Positions 17,858 to 26,138 of a stretch of 64,000 nt of DNA are shown here, piece after piece. Source of the DNA: Chthoniobacter sp. (GTDB lineage: Bacteria; Verrucomicrobiota; Verrucomicrobiia; Chthoniobacterales; Chthoniobacteraceae); the NCBI GenBank assembly GCA_021414005.1, contig JAIOPH010000019.1:186001-250000 (forward strand), in the 5' to 3' direction. The translations under genes were made by a program, and so were the position numbers. A model generated the notes under the pieces. That model had not been told where the DNA came from. It worked only from the letters and a program-made list of their open reading frames with translations, and ran no database searches. Positions within the stretch are counted from its first letter, which is position 1, and each line of letters starts with the position of its first letter.

Positions 17858-19339
17858 TCAGTCCTGGATCTCCACGCGCTTCGCTTCGAGCGCCTGCCGC
17901 GCCACGGCTACGTCGTCAAACGGTGCCGTGTGGTCGGCGAATTCCTGATACGTCTCGTGCCCCTTGCCCGCGATGAGAATGATGTCGCGCGGGGCCGCCA
18001 TCGCGATGGCTTTGAAGATGGCTTCCTTGCGATCCACGATGACCTCGTAGTTGCCACGCGTCATGCCGGGCTTGATGTCCTCGATGATCGCGAGCGGATC
18101 TTCCTGCCGTGGGTTGTCGGAGGTCACGATGGAAAAATCGGCGTGCTGATCGACGACAGCGCCCATCCGCGGACGCTTGGTTTTGTCGCGGCTGCCACCG
18201 CAGCCGAAGACCACGATGAGGCGCGCCGGGTTGAGTTCGCGGCACGTCTTGATCACGTTCTGCAACGCGTCGTCGGTGTGGGCGTAGTCCACAAAGACGC
18301 GAAAATTGCGCTGCGCTGGCACCGCTTCCAGGCGTCCGGGCACGGCGGGCGCATTGGCCAGCGCGAGCACGCCGCTGCGCACGTCCACACCCATGGCGTG
18401 GGCACCGGCGAGCGCGGCGAGCGAGTTATAGACATTGAACTGCCCGATCTGTGGCAGGCGCACGAGGTAGCTTTTGCCGAGAGCATCGAGCTGATAACTC
18501 GTGCCGTTGAAATCTATGCGCACATTGCTCGCCCGGAAATCCGCGCGGGCACCGACGCCGTAGGTGGTGACAGGCGTATCCTTCCCGATGCGGGACACGA
18601 GCTGCGCGCCGTGCCGGTCGTCCACATTGATCACAGCCTTCCCTTTCTTTTTTGTCTGCTCCGCCAGACCGGTGAAGAGGCGCGCCTTTGCTTCAAAATA
18701 GGCGTCCATGGTCTTGTGATAGTCGAGATGGTCCTGAGTCAGATTCGTAAAGATCGCCGCGTCGAATTCCACCCCGCGCACCCGCTCCTGCATGAGGGCA
18801 TGCGACGAGACTTCCATGGCGACAGCCTTGCAGCCGGCGGAGCGCATCTGCCAAAGTAGGTCCTGCACTTCGAGCGATTCCGGCGTGGTGCGCGCCGCCG
18901 GCAGGATGCGCTCTCCGACTTCGTAGCGAACCGTGCCGATGAGGCCGCACCGGTGCATGGTCGCCTCGCAGAGGTGTTTGAGCAGGAAAGCGGTTGTGGT
19001 CTTGCCGTTCGTGCCGGTCACGCCGGCGACTTTCAACGCCCGCGCCGGGTGCTGGTAAAACGCGGCGGCGAGATCGGCGAGAGCGCGGCGCGCATCGGCA
19101 ACGGTGATATTCGTCGCCCGCGCGCGCAGTTCCGCGGTCTCACTCACCACGGCTTCCGCTCCAGCGGCGATGGCCTGTTCCAGGAATTGCGAGCCGTCCA
19201 CCTTCTCGCCCCGCAGCGCGACGAAGAGTGTACCCGGTTTCACGCGGCGGGAATCGTAAGCAACGGCTGTGATTTCACGGTCGAGCGGCCCGTCTGTCTT
19301 GATGGCCTCGATGCTGGCAAGGAGTGCTTCCAGCTTCAT
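17858..19339 (-). CDS. murE: UDP-MurNAc-tripeptide synthetase MurE (meso-DAP type)
   Basis: Adds the third stem residue. 493 aa: VAYDSRRVKPGTLFVALRG, ATP loop GVTGTNGKTTTAFLL, EVSSHALMQERVRG, FVDYAHTDDALQN and the specificity motif TSDNPRQEDP. DNPR at this place is the signature of enzymes that select meso-diaminopimelate rather than lysine, so the wall is predicted to be DAP-type (Gram-negative). Start ATG 19339 overlaps the ftsI stop by 4 nt. Confidence 0.96.
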   Translation of the reverse strand: MKLEALLASIEAIKTDGPLDREITAVAYDSRRVKPGTLFVALRGEKVDGSQFLEQAIAAGAEAVVSETAELRARATNITVADARRALADLAAAFYQHPARALKVAGVTGTNGKTTTAFLLKHLCEATMHRCGLIGTVRYEVGERILPAARTTPESLEVQDLLWQMRSAGCKAVAMEVSSHALMQERVRGVEFDAAIFTNLTQDHLDYHKTMDAYFEAKARLFTGLAEQTKKKGKAVINVDDRHGAQLVSRIGKDTPVTTYGVGARADFRASNVRIDFNGTSYQLDALGKSYLVRLPQIGQFNVYNSLAALAGAHAMGVDVRSGVLALANAPAVPGRLEAVPAQRNFRVFVDYAHTDDALQNVIKTCRELNPARLIVVFGCGGSRDKTKRPRMGAVVDQHADFSIVTSDNPRQEDPLAIIEDIKPGMTRGNYEVIVDRKEAIFKAIAMAAPRDIILIAGKGHETYQEFADHTAPFDDVAVARQALEAKRVEIQD

Positions 19340-21147
19340 GGCGTGCGCACGTTCCCTCCGGTTTTACCACGTTTCGCGATGATCGCATCCGACGCCAAGG
19401 GCTCCGTCGGCTTCAGCCCGAGATACGCTGCGGCCCGTTCACCGATGCGGGAGAAGACCGGGCCAGCCACCAGGCCTCCGACACTTTTTTCGCGCGGCGC
19501 TTTCGGCTCATCGATGAGCACGAGAAGAACAAATGCGGGATCCTCCGCCGGCATGAATCCGACAAATGAGCAGACACTCTTTTCGTTGGAGTAGCGGCCG
19601 CCGACGAGTTTTTGCGCGGTGCCCGTTTTTCCCGCGACCACGAAGCCGGGAACTTGCGCATCTTTCGCTGTGCCTTTCTTGCTCGCCACTTCGATCAATG
19701 CGTCGCGCACATGGTCGGCAGTTTTTGTTGAGATTACCCGGCGCACCGGGCTGGGCGGATACGACTTCACGATATTGCCGTTCTCGTCCGCAACGGATTG
19801 GATGACCTGCGGAGTCATCAACATCCCGCCATTGGCGATGACGCAGATCGCCGTCGCGATTTGAATTGGCGTGGCCGTGACTTCATGGCCCATGGGTATG
19901 CGGGTGATCGAAATTTTCGACCATTCATACGGCGGAAAAACTTTGCCTTTGATTTCGCCGGGCAGGGCGATGCCGGTTTGATCGCCGAACCCGAACCGGT
20001 GTATGTATTCGTAAAACCGGTCGTCACCCAGATTGGAGGCCAGTTTGGCGACGCCGATATTGCTCGAATGGACGAGCACGTCGTTCACACTCAATGTCGC
20101 GTAGGCATGGTGATCCCGGAGATCGCACCACTGCCAGTACCCGTTCTCACACTGAACCGGATCGTCGAGCGACACGATGCCTTCATTCAAGACGCCGGCT
20201 ATGGTCACGATTTTGAAGGTCGAGCCCGGCTCATACTGGGCTTGGACCGCCAGATTCAACCGGAATTCTTCCGGCACGCCCTTCTGCTTATTGGGGTTGT
20301 AGTCCGGTCGATTCGCCAGTGCCAGGATGCGACCGGTTTTCGGCTCCATCATTATCACCGTCGCACCCGCTGGATGATACTTCTTGATCGTCGCGTCGAG
20401 TTCTTGCTCGACGATCATCTGCAGCCCCATGTCGATCGTCAGGCTCACGTTGTTACCATTGCGTGCGGCGACTTCCTGGCCGCGATAGCGCACCATTTCG
20501 GTCCCCTTCCGCGTCCGCTCAATTTCCCGGTAGCCATCGGTGCCGTGCAAGTCCGCCTCCATACCGCTCTCGATGCCGTCCACGCCCTTGTTTTGGCTGT
20601 TCACATAACCGAGGACATGGGAGAGAAAACTGTCGTTGGGCAAGCTCCGGCGGGCCGAATCTTCAAACGAAACCCCGCGAATTTCCTGTTTCTTAATTTC
20701 CGCCGAGCTGAGTTCCGCAGGGCGAAGTTCCGCCTGAATGGCCTCTGCCACGCTGACCTCCACGTTTTTCTGCACCACAATGTACGGTTTCGGGGCGTTT
20801 CTCTTCCCCTGCTCCGTCTGCGTGATTCGTTGGAAAACCTTCGTCCGATCAAGACCGAGGTGCTTGACCAGCAGGTCCGCCAATCGCTCGGAATTGGTCA
20901 ACAACGTGCCATCGACTACCAGATTTTTCGTCGGCTGATTACTCGCCAACACTTGCCCTGTCCGGTCAAAGATCAATCCGCGCCGAGCCACAAGAATCTC
21001 GCGCTCACACTGCTTGGACCGAGCCTGCGCGCTGTAATAATCATGCCGCGTGACCTGAAGGTGGAGCAGTCGGATGGAAAAACCGGTGAATCCGCAGACC
21101 AGTCCCAGACAGGCGCAGATTGCACGGCTTTTGGTGCGCCGGTTCAT
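19336..21147 (-). CDS. ftsI: Septal transpeptidase FtsI (class B PBP)
   Basis: Penicillin-binding protein that cross-links septal peptidoglycan with FtsW. 603 aa. One N-terminal membrane span (about residues 8-30), the dimerisation/pedestal region with RRGLIFDRTGQVLA, and the transpeptidase domain: catalytic STFK at 309-312, SSN at 361-363 and VAGKTGTAQK near residue 500. All active-site motifs are intact. ATG 21147 overlaps the ftsL-like stop by 4 nt. No PASTA domain was seen. Confidence 0.95.
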   Translation of the reverse strand: MNRRTKSRAICACLGLVCGFTGFSIRLLHLQVTRHDYYSAQARSKQCEREILVARRGLIFDRTGQVLASNQPTKNLVVDGTLLTNSERLADLLVKHLGLDRTKVFQRITQTEQGKRNAPKPYIVVQKNVEVSVAEAIQAELRPAELSSAEIKKQEIRGVSFEDSARRSLPNDSFLSHVLGYVNSQNKGVDGIESGMEADLHGTDGYREIERTRKGTEMVRYRGQEVAARNGNNVSLTIDMGLQMIVEQELDATIKKYHPAGATVIMMEPKTGRILALANRPDYNPNKQKGVPEEFRLNLAVQAQYEPGSTFKIVTIAGVLNEGIVSLDDPVQCENGYWQWCDLRDHHAYATLSVNDVLVHSSNIGVAKLASNLGDDRFYEYIHRFGFGDQTGIALPGEIKGKVFPPYEWSKISITRIPMGHEVTATPIQIATAICVIANGGMLMTPQVIQSVADENGNIVKSYPPSPVRRVISTKTADHVRDALIEVASKKGTAKDAQVPGFVVAGKTGTAQKLVGGRYSNEKSVCSFVGFMPAEDPAFVLLVLIDEPKAPREKSVGGLVAGPVFSRIGERAAAYLGLKPTEPLASDAIIAKRGKTGGNVRTP

Positions 21148-21530
21148 TGCGGTTTCCTTTCGTTGACCACCCGGCGCAGTTCGCCCGGCATCGCTCCAGT
21201 GCCGCTCGGCACTGCGACAACGCTCACCCGACCGGCGATCTTCAACCTTTCCAAGAGTTCGAGCTTTCCAAAGAGGCCGCGGTGAAACTGCCGGTTGAGG
21301 TAGGCGGTGGAATTGACACTATCGATGCCCGCCAGCGCCGCCTCATTGCGCTGGCGCAACTGTACGAGTTCCTTCTCGACTTTCTTAATTTTCACCCCCG
21401 TGGTGTTCATGTCGTTCGTGCACCAGACGTAACCAAGACCGAGAACGCAGACTAAACTGCCCGCCACGGCGATGGCAAAAAACTTTGCGACGGGAACAGA
21501 ATTGGCGTGGCGACGGCGGTTAGCGCTCAT
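21144..21530 (-). CDS. ftsL: FtsL-like small bitopic division protein
   Basis: 128 aa: short basic N-terminus, one membrane span (FFAIAVAGSLVCVLGLGYVW), then a charged helical segment (VKIKKVEKELVQLRQRNEAAL) likely to form a coiled coil, the architecture of FtsL, which with FtsB activates FtsWI. Sequence conservation in FtsL is poor, so the call rests on topology and on its place between rsmH and ftsI, the usual ftsL position. ATG 21530 overlaps rsmH by 11 nt; an upstream alternative would overlap more. Confidence 0.75.
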   Translation of the reverse strand: MSANRRRHANSVPVAKFFAIAVAGSLVCVLGLGYVWCTNDMNTTGVKIKKVEKELVQLRQRNEAALAGIDSVNSTAYLNRQFHRGLFGKLELLERLKIAGRVSVVAVPSGTGAMPGELRRVVNERKPQ

Positions 21531-22536
21531 GAGAAATCCTTTCCACCACACGAAGTTTTGCGCTGCGCGCCCGTGGGTTGGCGCGCTGCTCCGAGTCCCT
21601 CGCCACCACCGGTTTGCCGGTGATGGCCTTGAACATGAAATCGGAATTCGGGCGCGGCTCCGGCCACTCCGGCCGATCGAGAAACTCGACGGTGCGCGCC
21701 TTGAAGAACTGCTTCACGATCCGGTCTTCGAGGCTGTGAAACGTGATGACTGCAAAGCGTCCACCCGGCGCGAGGCGCTGCGCGAACGCCGTCAAGCCTT
21801 CCGCCAGCACGTCCAATTCGCGGTTCACGGCGATTCGCAATGCTTGAAAAATACGCGTGGCCGGATGGCTACGTCCGCGTCGCGGCACGACTGTTTCCAC
21901 GGCGTCCGCGAGCTGCTTCGTGGTGGCGAACGGCTGAACCATGCGATCGCGCACGAGACGTGCCGCGATTTTCCGCGCCGCGGGCTCCTCGCCAAAGGAG
22001 CGAAAGATACGCTCAAGCTGATCCCCGGACATCGTGTTTACGAGATCAGCGGCGCTCACCAGCGCGCCGGGATCCATACGCATATCGAGCGGGCCTTCGC
22101 GCATGAAACTGAATCCGCGCTCCGGCGTATCGAGCTGGTGCGAGGAAACTCCGAGGTCGAGCAGCGCACCATCGATCTGACCGACCCCGAGCGTGTCCAG
22201 GGCCGCGCCGACGCTGGCGAAGTTACTGCGAACGGTCCGGAAGTTTTCCCCGGCATCAGCCAGCCGCGCTGCGGCAAACGCGAGAGCCTCGGGATCCTGA
22301 TCCAGGCCGATGACCTTTGCGCCCGCCGCGAGCAATGCCGCGCTATGGCCTCCTCCCCCGAGCGTGGCATCCACGAGAATCCGCCCGGGAGCCGGAACGA
22401 GTAACGCCACGACCTCCGCCAGCAGGACCGACTCGTGATATTCGTAATTGCGATGCGAGTCTGTCATGGATCGGAATTTTTTCCGCGATTTCACCTGCGG
22501 CTTTCGGGCCTGGGCAAAGAGCGAAGGCGCGATCAT
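21520..22536 (-). CDS. rsmH: 16S rRNA m4C1402 methyltransferase RsmH (MraW)
   Basis: SAM-dependent N4-methyltransferase acting on C1402 of 16S rRNA. Contains YHESVLLAEVVALL, VDATLGGGGHSAALL (SAM loop), LLDLGVSSHQLDTPERGFSF, GFSFMREGPLDMRMD and FHSLEDRIVKQFF. Start ATG 22536 gives 338 aa and overlaps the mraZ stop (ATGA), with GGGAGGA about 9 nt upstream, a strong ribosome site. An internal ATG at 22467 would give a more average length but lacks a ribosome site. Confidence 0.95.
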   Translation of the reverse strand: MIAPSLFAQARKPQVKSRKKFRSMTDSHRNYEYHESVLLAEVVALLVPAPGRILVDATLGGGGHSAALLAAGAKVIGLDQDPEALAFAAARLADAGENFRTVRSNFASVGAALDTLGVGQIDGALLDLGVSSHQLDTPERGFSFMREGPLDMRMDPGALVSAADLVNTMSGDQLERIFRSFGEEPAARKIAARLVRDRMVQPFATTKQLADAVETVVPRRGRSHPATRIFQALRIAVNRELDVLAEGLTAFAQRLAPGGRFAVITFHSLEDRIVKQFFKARTVEFLDRPEWPEPRPNSDFMFKAITGKPVVARDSEQRANPRARSAKLRVVERISHER

Positions 22537-22994
22537 ATGCCGAGTCCTCCCAGAATGTTCGCCCGGCGGACCTCATCTTCGGCGGAAGGATTTGCGGATT
22601 CAAAGTCGGCCACGTTCCAGATGTTAAAGGTCTCCACCGAGCCCGAGAGCATGACCTCGCCCGAGATTTTCATCCGCTTGCAGAGGTCGTCGGGTATCGA
22701 AATGCGGCCCGCCTTGTCGAGGGTGACCTGGCGGAGATTGCTGCCGAAGAAATCAAGAAACGCCGAGCGTTCGGCGGGAGACTTCGTATTGGCCACGGAC
22801 TTGATCCGTTCAAGTTCCCCAAGGGGCATGACCGAGATGCACTTCGCTTGAGTTTTTCGAATCATGAACAATTCCACCTCCCGCTCAAAACGCCACGCCG
22901 ACGGAATCGTGATCCGATTCTTCCCCTCGATTTTATGCCGAAACTCCCCGGTGAAAACCGGAGCGGCGGAGAGCGGTTGTTTGACGATGTCCAT
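22533..22994 (-). CDS. mraZ: Transcriptional regulator MraZ
   Basis: First gene of the dcw operon and its probable autoregulator. 153 aa with two SpoVT-AbrB-like modules: FRHKIEGKNRITIPSAWR and RQVTLDKAGRISIPDDLCKRM, each with the DxxGR/KNRITIP-type core. MraZ rings bind direct repeats in the leader; six such repeats lie 12 nt upstream of the start (23006-23060). ATG 22994 fits the usual N-terminus (FTGEF). rsmH overlaps its stop. Confidence 0.95.
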   Translation of the reverse strand: MDIVKQPLSAAPVFTGEFRHKIEGKNRITIPSAWRFEREVELFMIRKTQAKCISVMPLGELERIKSVANTKSPAERSAFLDFFGSNLRQVTLDKAGRISIPDDLCKRMKISGEVMLSGSVETFNIWNVADFESANPSAEDEVRRANILGGLGI

Positions 22995-23229
22995 GACAGG
23001 ATTTGGCCCGGGTTGACCCTAAGTATCCCGAACCGACCCAATGTGTCCCAAATCGCCCCGAAACCGTCAAAGCATTTCGGCGAAAATTTTTCAGGCTGAC
23101 TTTTGACCCCGAAATCTTCCCGCCTTCACGGTCCCGCGCAGGGACTTTATCATCCGTCGCGCGGACTGCCATTCCCAATTTACGAGGCGCTTGCCACGGG
23201 TCGCACCAACGGTTTTTATCCCCTCCCCG
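22995..23229. promoter_or_regulatory. dcw leader / divergent intergenic region
   Basis: This 235-bp gap separates divergent mraZ and the sugar-kinase gene and must hold the main dcw promoter. Reading the minus strand, TTGACG at 23070-23065 is the best -35 candidate; the downstream -10 is not clear and would fall inside the MraZ boxes, which would let bound MraZ block RNA polymerase. No Shine-Dalgarno or clear promoter was recognised for the plus-strand kinase gene. Confidence 0.45.
23006..23060 (-). promoter_or_regulatory. MraZ operator: six GGG boxes in 10-bp register
   Basis: Read on the minus strand, six pentamers follow one another with 5-nt spacers: CGGGG, TGGGA, TGGGT, CGGGA, AGGGT, CGGGC (plus-strand positions 23056-60, 23046-50, 23036-40, 23026-30, 23016-20, 23006-10). 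The E. coli MraZ site is TGGGN repeats with 5-nt spacers, so phase and core match. The array ends 11 nt before the mraZ ATG. Confidence 0.85.
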
Positions 23230-24339
23230 ATGATTGGCAGCAAACAAACCCACCTCCTCGAAATCTCCCGTCAGTTCCAGATTCACGGCGAAATTTTACA
23301 CGCTGAACCATGCAAGGTCGGGCACATCAACGAAACCTACACGGCGACCTACGATCAAGGCGGGACCAAGGTTCGCTACATTCATCAGCGCATCAATCAC
23401 GACGTTTTCACCGACCCCGCCGGCGTGATGGACAATCTCCTCCGCGTGACCACGCACCTGCGCGGAAAGCTGGCGGGAAAGGGCACCAAAAATCTCACGC
23501 GACGCGCCCTCACCGTTGTGCCCACGCACGACGGACGCTCCTTTCACAAAACCGCAGACGGCCAGTATTGGCGGACTTTTGTCTTCATCGAAGGCGTCCG
23601 CACTTTTGAGGCGGTGGAGTCGCCGACCCAAGCCTACCAAGCCGGCAAAGCCTTCGGCGAATTTCAAAGTCTGCTCGTGGATTTGCCCGGCGACCGGCTT
23701 GTCGAAACGATCCCGCATTTTCACAACACCCGGCGGCGCTTCGATACGCTCGTCGCCACCGTCAGCGCGGATAAAGCCAACCGCGCCGCATCCGCGAAAG
23801 CCGAGATCGAGTGGGCACTGCGCCAGGAATGTTCGGTGGACACGGTGCTTTCCGCTCTCGCGAAAAAGCGCATCCCGGAGCGCGTCACACACAACGACAC
23901 CAAGTTCAACAACGTGATGCTCGATGTTGCCTCCGGCGAGGCGATGTGCGTCGTGGATCTTGATACCGTCATGCCCGGCAGCCCGCTCTACGATTTCGGC
24001 GACATGGTCCGCACGACGACGAGCCCCACGCTCGAGGACGAACTCGACCTCGCGAAAGTGCGGATGACCATGCCCATGTTCAAAGGTCTGGCCCGCGGGT
24101 ATCTCGAAGCCGCCGGTGGCTTTCTCACCAAGAACGAACGCGCGCTCATTGCGTTCAGTGGACGCCTCATCACTTACACCATTGGCCTGCGGTTTCTCAC
24201 CGACTACCTGCAGGGCGACACCTACTTCCGCGTCCACCGCGCGCAGCACAACCTCGACCGCACGCGCACGCAGTTTCGCCTCGTCGAGAGCATCGCGAAA
24301 CAGGAGGAAGCGATGCAGAAATTCGCCGACAGCCTTTGA
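23230..24339 (+). CDS. APH-family sugar kinase, NahK-like
   Basis: 369-aa aminoglycoside-phosphotransferase-fold kinase. The catalytic loop is THNDTKFNNVMLD (H221-N222-D223) and the metal loop is VVDLDTVMPGSPLYDFGDMVR; HND and DLDT are the arrangement seen in N-acetylhexosamine 1-kinases (NahK) and related sugar kinases rather than in drug-resistance enzymes. The N-terminal IHGEILHAEPCKVGHINETY matches the glycine-poor nucleotide loop of that group. It probably phosphorylates an N-acetylhexosamine or similar sugar at C1. ATG 23230 was chosen over 23191, which lies in likely leader DNA. The gene converges on the LolA-like gene 7 bp away. Confidence 0.8.
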   Translation: MIGSKQTHLLEISRQFQIHGEILHAEPCKVGHINETYTATYDQGGTKVRYIHQRINHDVFTDPAGVMDNLLRVTTHLRGKLAGKGTKNLTRRALTVVPTHDGRSFHKTADGQYWRTFVFIEGVRTFEAVESPTQAYQAGKAFGEFQSLLVDLPGDRLVETIPHFHNTRRRFDTLVATVSADKANRAASAKAEIEWALRQECSVDTVLSALAKKRIPERVTHNDTKFNNVMLDVASGEAMCVVDLDTVMPGSPLYDFGDMVRTTTSPTLEDELDLAKVRMTMPMFKGLARGYLEAAGGFLTKNERALIAFSGRLITYTIGLRFLTDYLQGDTYFRVHRAQHNLDRTRTQFRLVESIAKQEEAMQKFADSL

Positions 24340-24346
24340 CGCTGCG

Positions 24347-25003
24347 TCACTTTCCGAGCGGCTGGGAAACGTGCGCGTCGGGCGGCGGAGTGAACTCGAA
24401 AGTGCTGGCGGGGAGCGGCGTCGGGCGCGGGTTTTTGTAAGTGGTCACCACGCGGTCCCCTTTCGGCAGCGTGGCTTCCGTGCGCAGGATTTTTCCGTCG
24501 GCATCCACGAAGACGGCGAGTTCTTTCACCATGCGCCGCAGCCCGCCGGTGCGCGGCGTGAGCGCCAGCCGATAGCCCGCCGCCTCCCGCGCGGCGGTGT
24601 AGGTGTAAAACTTTTCGACGTTCTGAAAATTCAGCCCCGCCGTGAGCGCGGCGATGGAGTCGTCGAAGAACTGCTTTTGGCCGAGCGTGTAGAGTTCCGC
24701 CTCTTTGAAAGCCGGGTAGTAAATCCACAGTTTCACACCATCCGTCACGGTCATGCTCGGACTGCTGCCTTTCACTTCGCGGCGAAATTTATTCGGTGCC
24801 TGAAAGGCAATCGTCCCTTCGCTGCTCAGCGGTTTTGTGAGCAGATGCGTGGTTCTTTCCTCCACGAAATCGGCCGTCAGCGCCGGGAATTTTGCACGGT
24901 GTTCCTGAAGATTTCTCATCAGCGCCTGCGTCTCGGCTGGCGGCAGATCCGCGGCGCGGACCGTCGTGAGAAGGGCGAGGAAAATGGCGGCGGACAAACG
25001 CAT
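24347..25003 (-). CDS. LolA-like outer-membrane lipoprotein carrier
   Basis: 218-aa periplasmic protein with signal peptide MRLSAAIFLALLTTVRAA. The body has LTADFVEERTTHLLTKPLSSEGTI-type strands, PNKFRREV, DGVKLWIYYPAFKEAELYTLG and AALTAGLNF, the pattern of LolA/COG2834 beta-barrel half-shells that carry lipidated cargo across the periplasm. In aryl-polyene clusters a divergent LolA sits next to an MMPL exporter, a small lipoprotein and an FAD oxidoreductase, as here, so it may serve a lipid pigment rather than general lipoproteins. The start was set at ATG 25003 because the signal peptide begins there; the longer reading overlaps the acyltransferase. Confidence 0.8.
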   Translation of the reverse strand: MRLSAAIFLALLTTVRAADLPPAETQALMRNLQEHRAKFPALTADFVEERTTHLLTKPLSSEGTIAFQAPNKFRREVKGSSPSMTVTDGVKLWIYYPAFKEAELYTLGQKQFFDDSIAALTAGLNFQNVEKFYTYTAAREAAGYRLALTPRTGGLRRMVKELAVFVDADGKILRTEATLPKGDRVVTTYKNPRPTPLPASTFEFTPPPDAHVSQPLGK

Positions 25004-25082
25004 GACAGGTGGAGTGAAAGGCCGGGGATTCAGCGCGAGCGCGAGCGCAAGTGCAAGTCTGCGGGTGAGGTCGTTTGCGCCG

Positions 25083-25982
25083 CTACGCTGACGCCGCTTC
25101 GCGTTTCGACCAGACGGGAACGTAGTTGAACCACTGCGCGGGATACTGCCGGATGATGCCCTCGAACGCCGTGGCGATGCGCTGCGTGTTCGCGGTGAGA
25201 TCACTGCGCGGGTCTTTCGTCGCCAGCATCGGGACGACCGGCTCCGCCAGCGACACATACCGCCCGCTCGATTGACGGAGGACAAACGCGGGCAGCACCG
25301 CCGCGCCCGTGTGCCGCGCAAGCAACGCGGGCGCGGTGGAAAATTCCGTGTCGCGCCCAAAGAGCCGCACCCGCGCGCCCGAGTCCGCATACGGACGATC
25401 CACGAGCATGGCCACCAACTCGTTACGCCGCAGCGTCTGGATCATTTCAACAAAAGCGAAAGGGTGTCCCGGCCCGACCGTGATTGTCTTGATGCCAAGC
25501 CGGCGGCGGCACGCCTCGCGCCAGCGCGTCAGCCCGGTGCTCGGCTCTTCGAGCGTGACGATCGTCAGCGGCAGATCGCGCCGCGCGAGCACCAGTCCGC
25601 CCAGTTCCCAATGCCCGAGATGCCCCGTGACCACGATGGTCCCGCGGCCTGCCTCCCGAGCCGCCGCGAGATTTTCAAATCCGCGCCAACCCTCAATCAA
25701 CGTATCGCACTGGCGCGCGGCATCCCCGCCAACACACAAAAAATAGTCCCCCAGCATGCGGCTGAAATTCGTCACGTTTTCCATGCAGAGCGCGTCCAAC
25801 GCCGCCCCGCTGAGGTTGGCCACGGGGCGGAGATTGCCGCGCAGCGCGGCCTGCGTGTCCGCCTTTCGCCGATACGCCGTCCGCCCGACCAAGGCCGCCA
25901 GCGCTTGCGCCGCCGGGCGCGGGAGGAAATGCGCGAGCGCATAGGCGGCTTTGAAACTGGCCAGCGAGTAGAGCGCACTCAC
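25083..25982 (-). CDS. LpxL/HtrB-family lipid acyltransferase
   Basis: 299-aa membrane-associated acyltransferase. The active-site motif H(X)4E is seen in VTGHLGHWELGGL (about residues 119-131), followed by ARRDLPLTIVTLEEP, a conserved RNELVAMLVDRPY block and an FFG-like RVRLFGRDTEFSTAPALLARHTGA segment, as in LpxL/LpxM and in aryl-polyene acyltransferases. It transfers an acyl chain from ACP to a lipid acceptor at the inner membrane. The place between the MMPL exporter and LolA suggests lipid anchoring of a cell-surface product rather than lipid A late acylation, but both are possible. Confidence 0.82.
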   Translation of the reverse strand: MSALYSLASFKAAYALAHFLPRPAAQALAALVGRTAYRRKADTQAALRGNLRPVANLSGAALDALCMENVTNFSRMLGDYFLCVGGDAARQCDTLIEGWRGFENLAAAREAGRGTIVVTGHLGHWELGGLVLARRDLPLTIVTLEEPSTGLTRWREACRRRLGIKTITVGPGHPFAFVEMIQTLRRNELVAMLVDRPYADSGARVRLFGRDTEFSTAPALLARHTGAAVLPAFVLRQSSGRYVSLAEPVVPMLATKDPRSDLTANTQRIATAFEGIIRQYPAQWFNYVPVWSKREAASA

Positions 25983-26138
25983 GGGAGGAAAATTCGAAAT
26001 TCGAAATCTGAAATCCGAAGGAAATTCCCAACATCAGAAAACACGAAAATGGGAAACGGAGCGCGCATCGTGATTTCCAACATTTCGCCCAATTCGAATT
26101 TGTTTCGGATTTCGATATTCGGATTTCGAATTTTCCTA
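25983..26138. repeat. AAATTCGAAATCCGAA-type inverted repeat
   Basis: The gap between the acyltransferase and the exporter genes is AT-rich against its surroundings and made of imperfect reiterated units (GAAATTCGAAATCTGAAAT at the left; its complement, ATTCGGATTTCGAATTTTCC, at the right), so the two ends pair as a long hairpin of about 35-bp arms. Similar strings recur in many PVC and other environmental genomes (from memory, not checked here). No coding signal. Confidence 0.75.

Noticed and set aside
22398..22467. Internal ATG at 22467 as the rsmH start
   Set aside because: ATG 22536 overlaps the mraZ stop and has GGGAGGA upstream; the internal one has no ribosome site.
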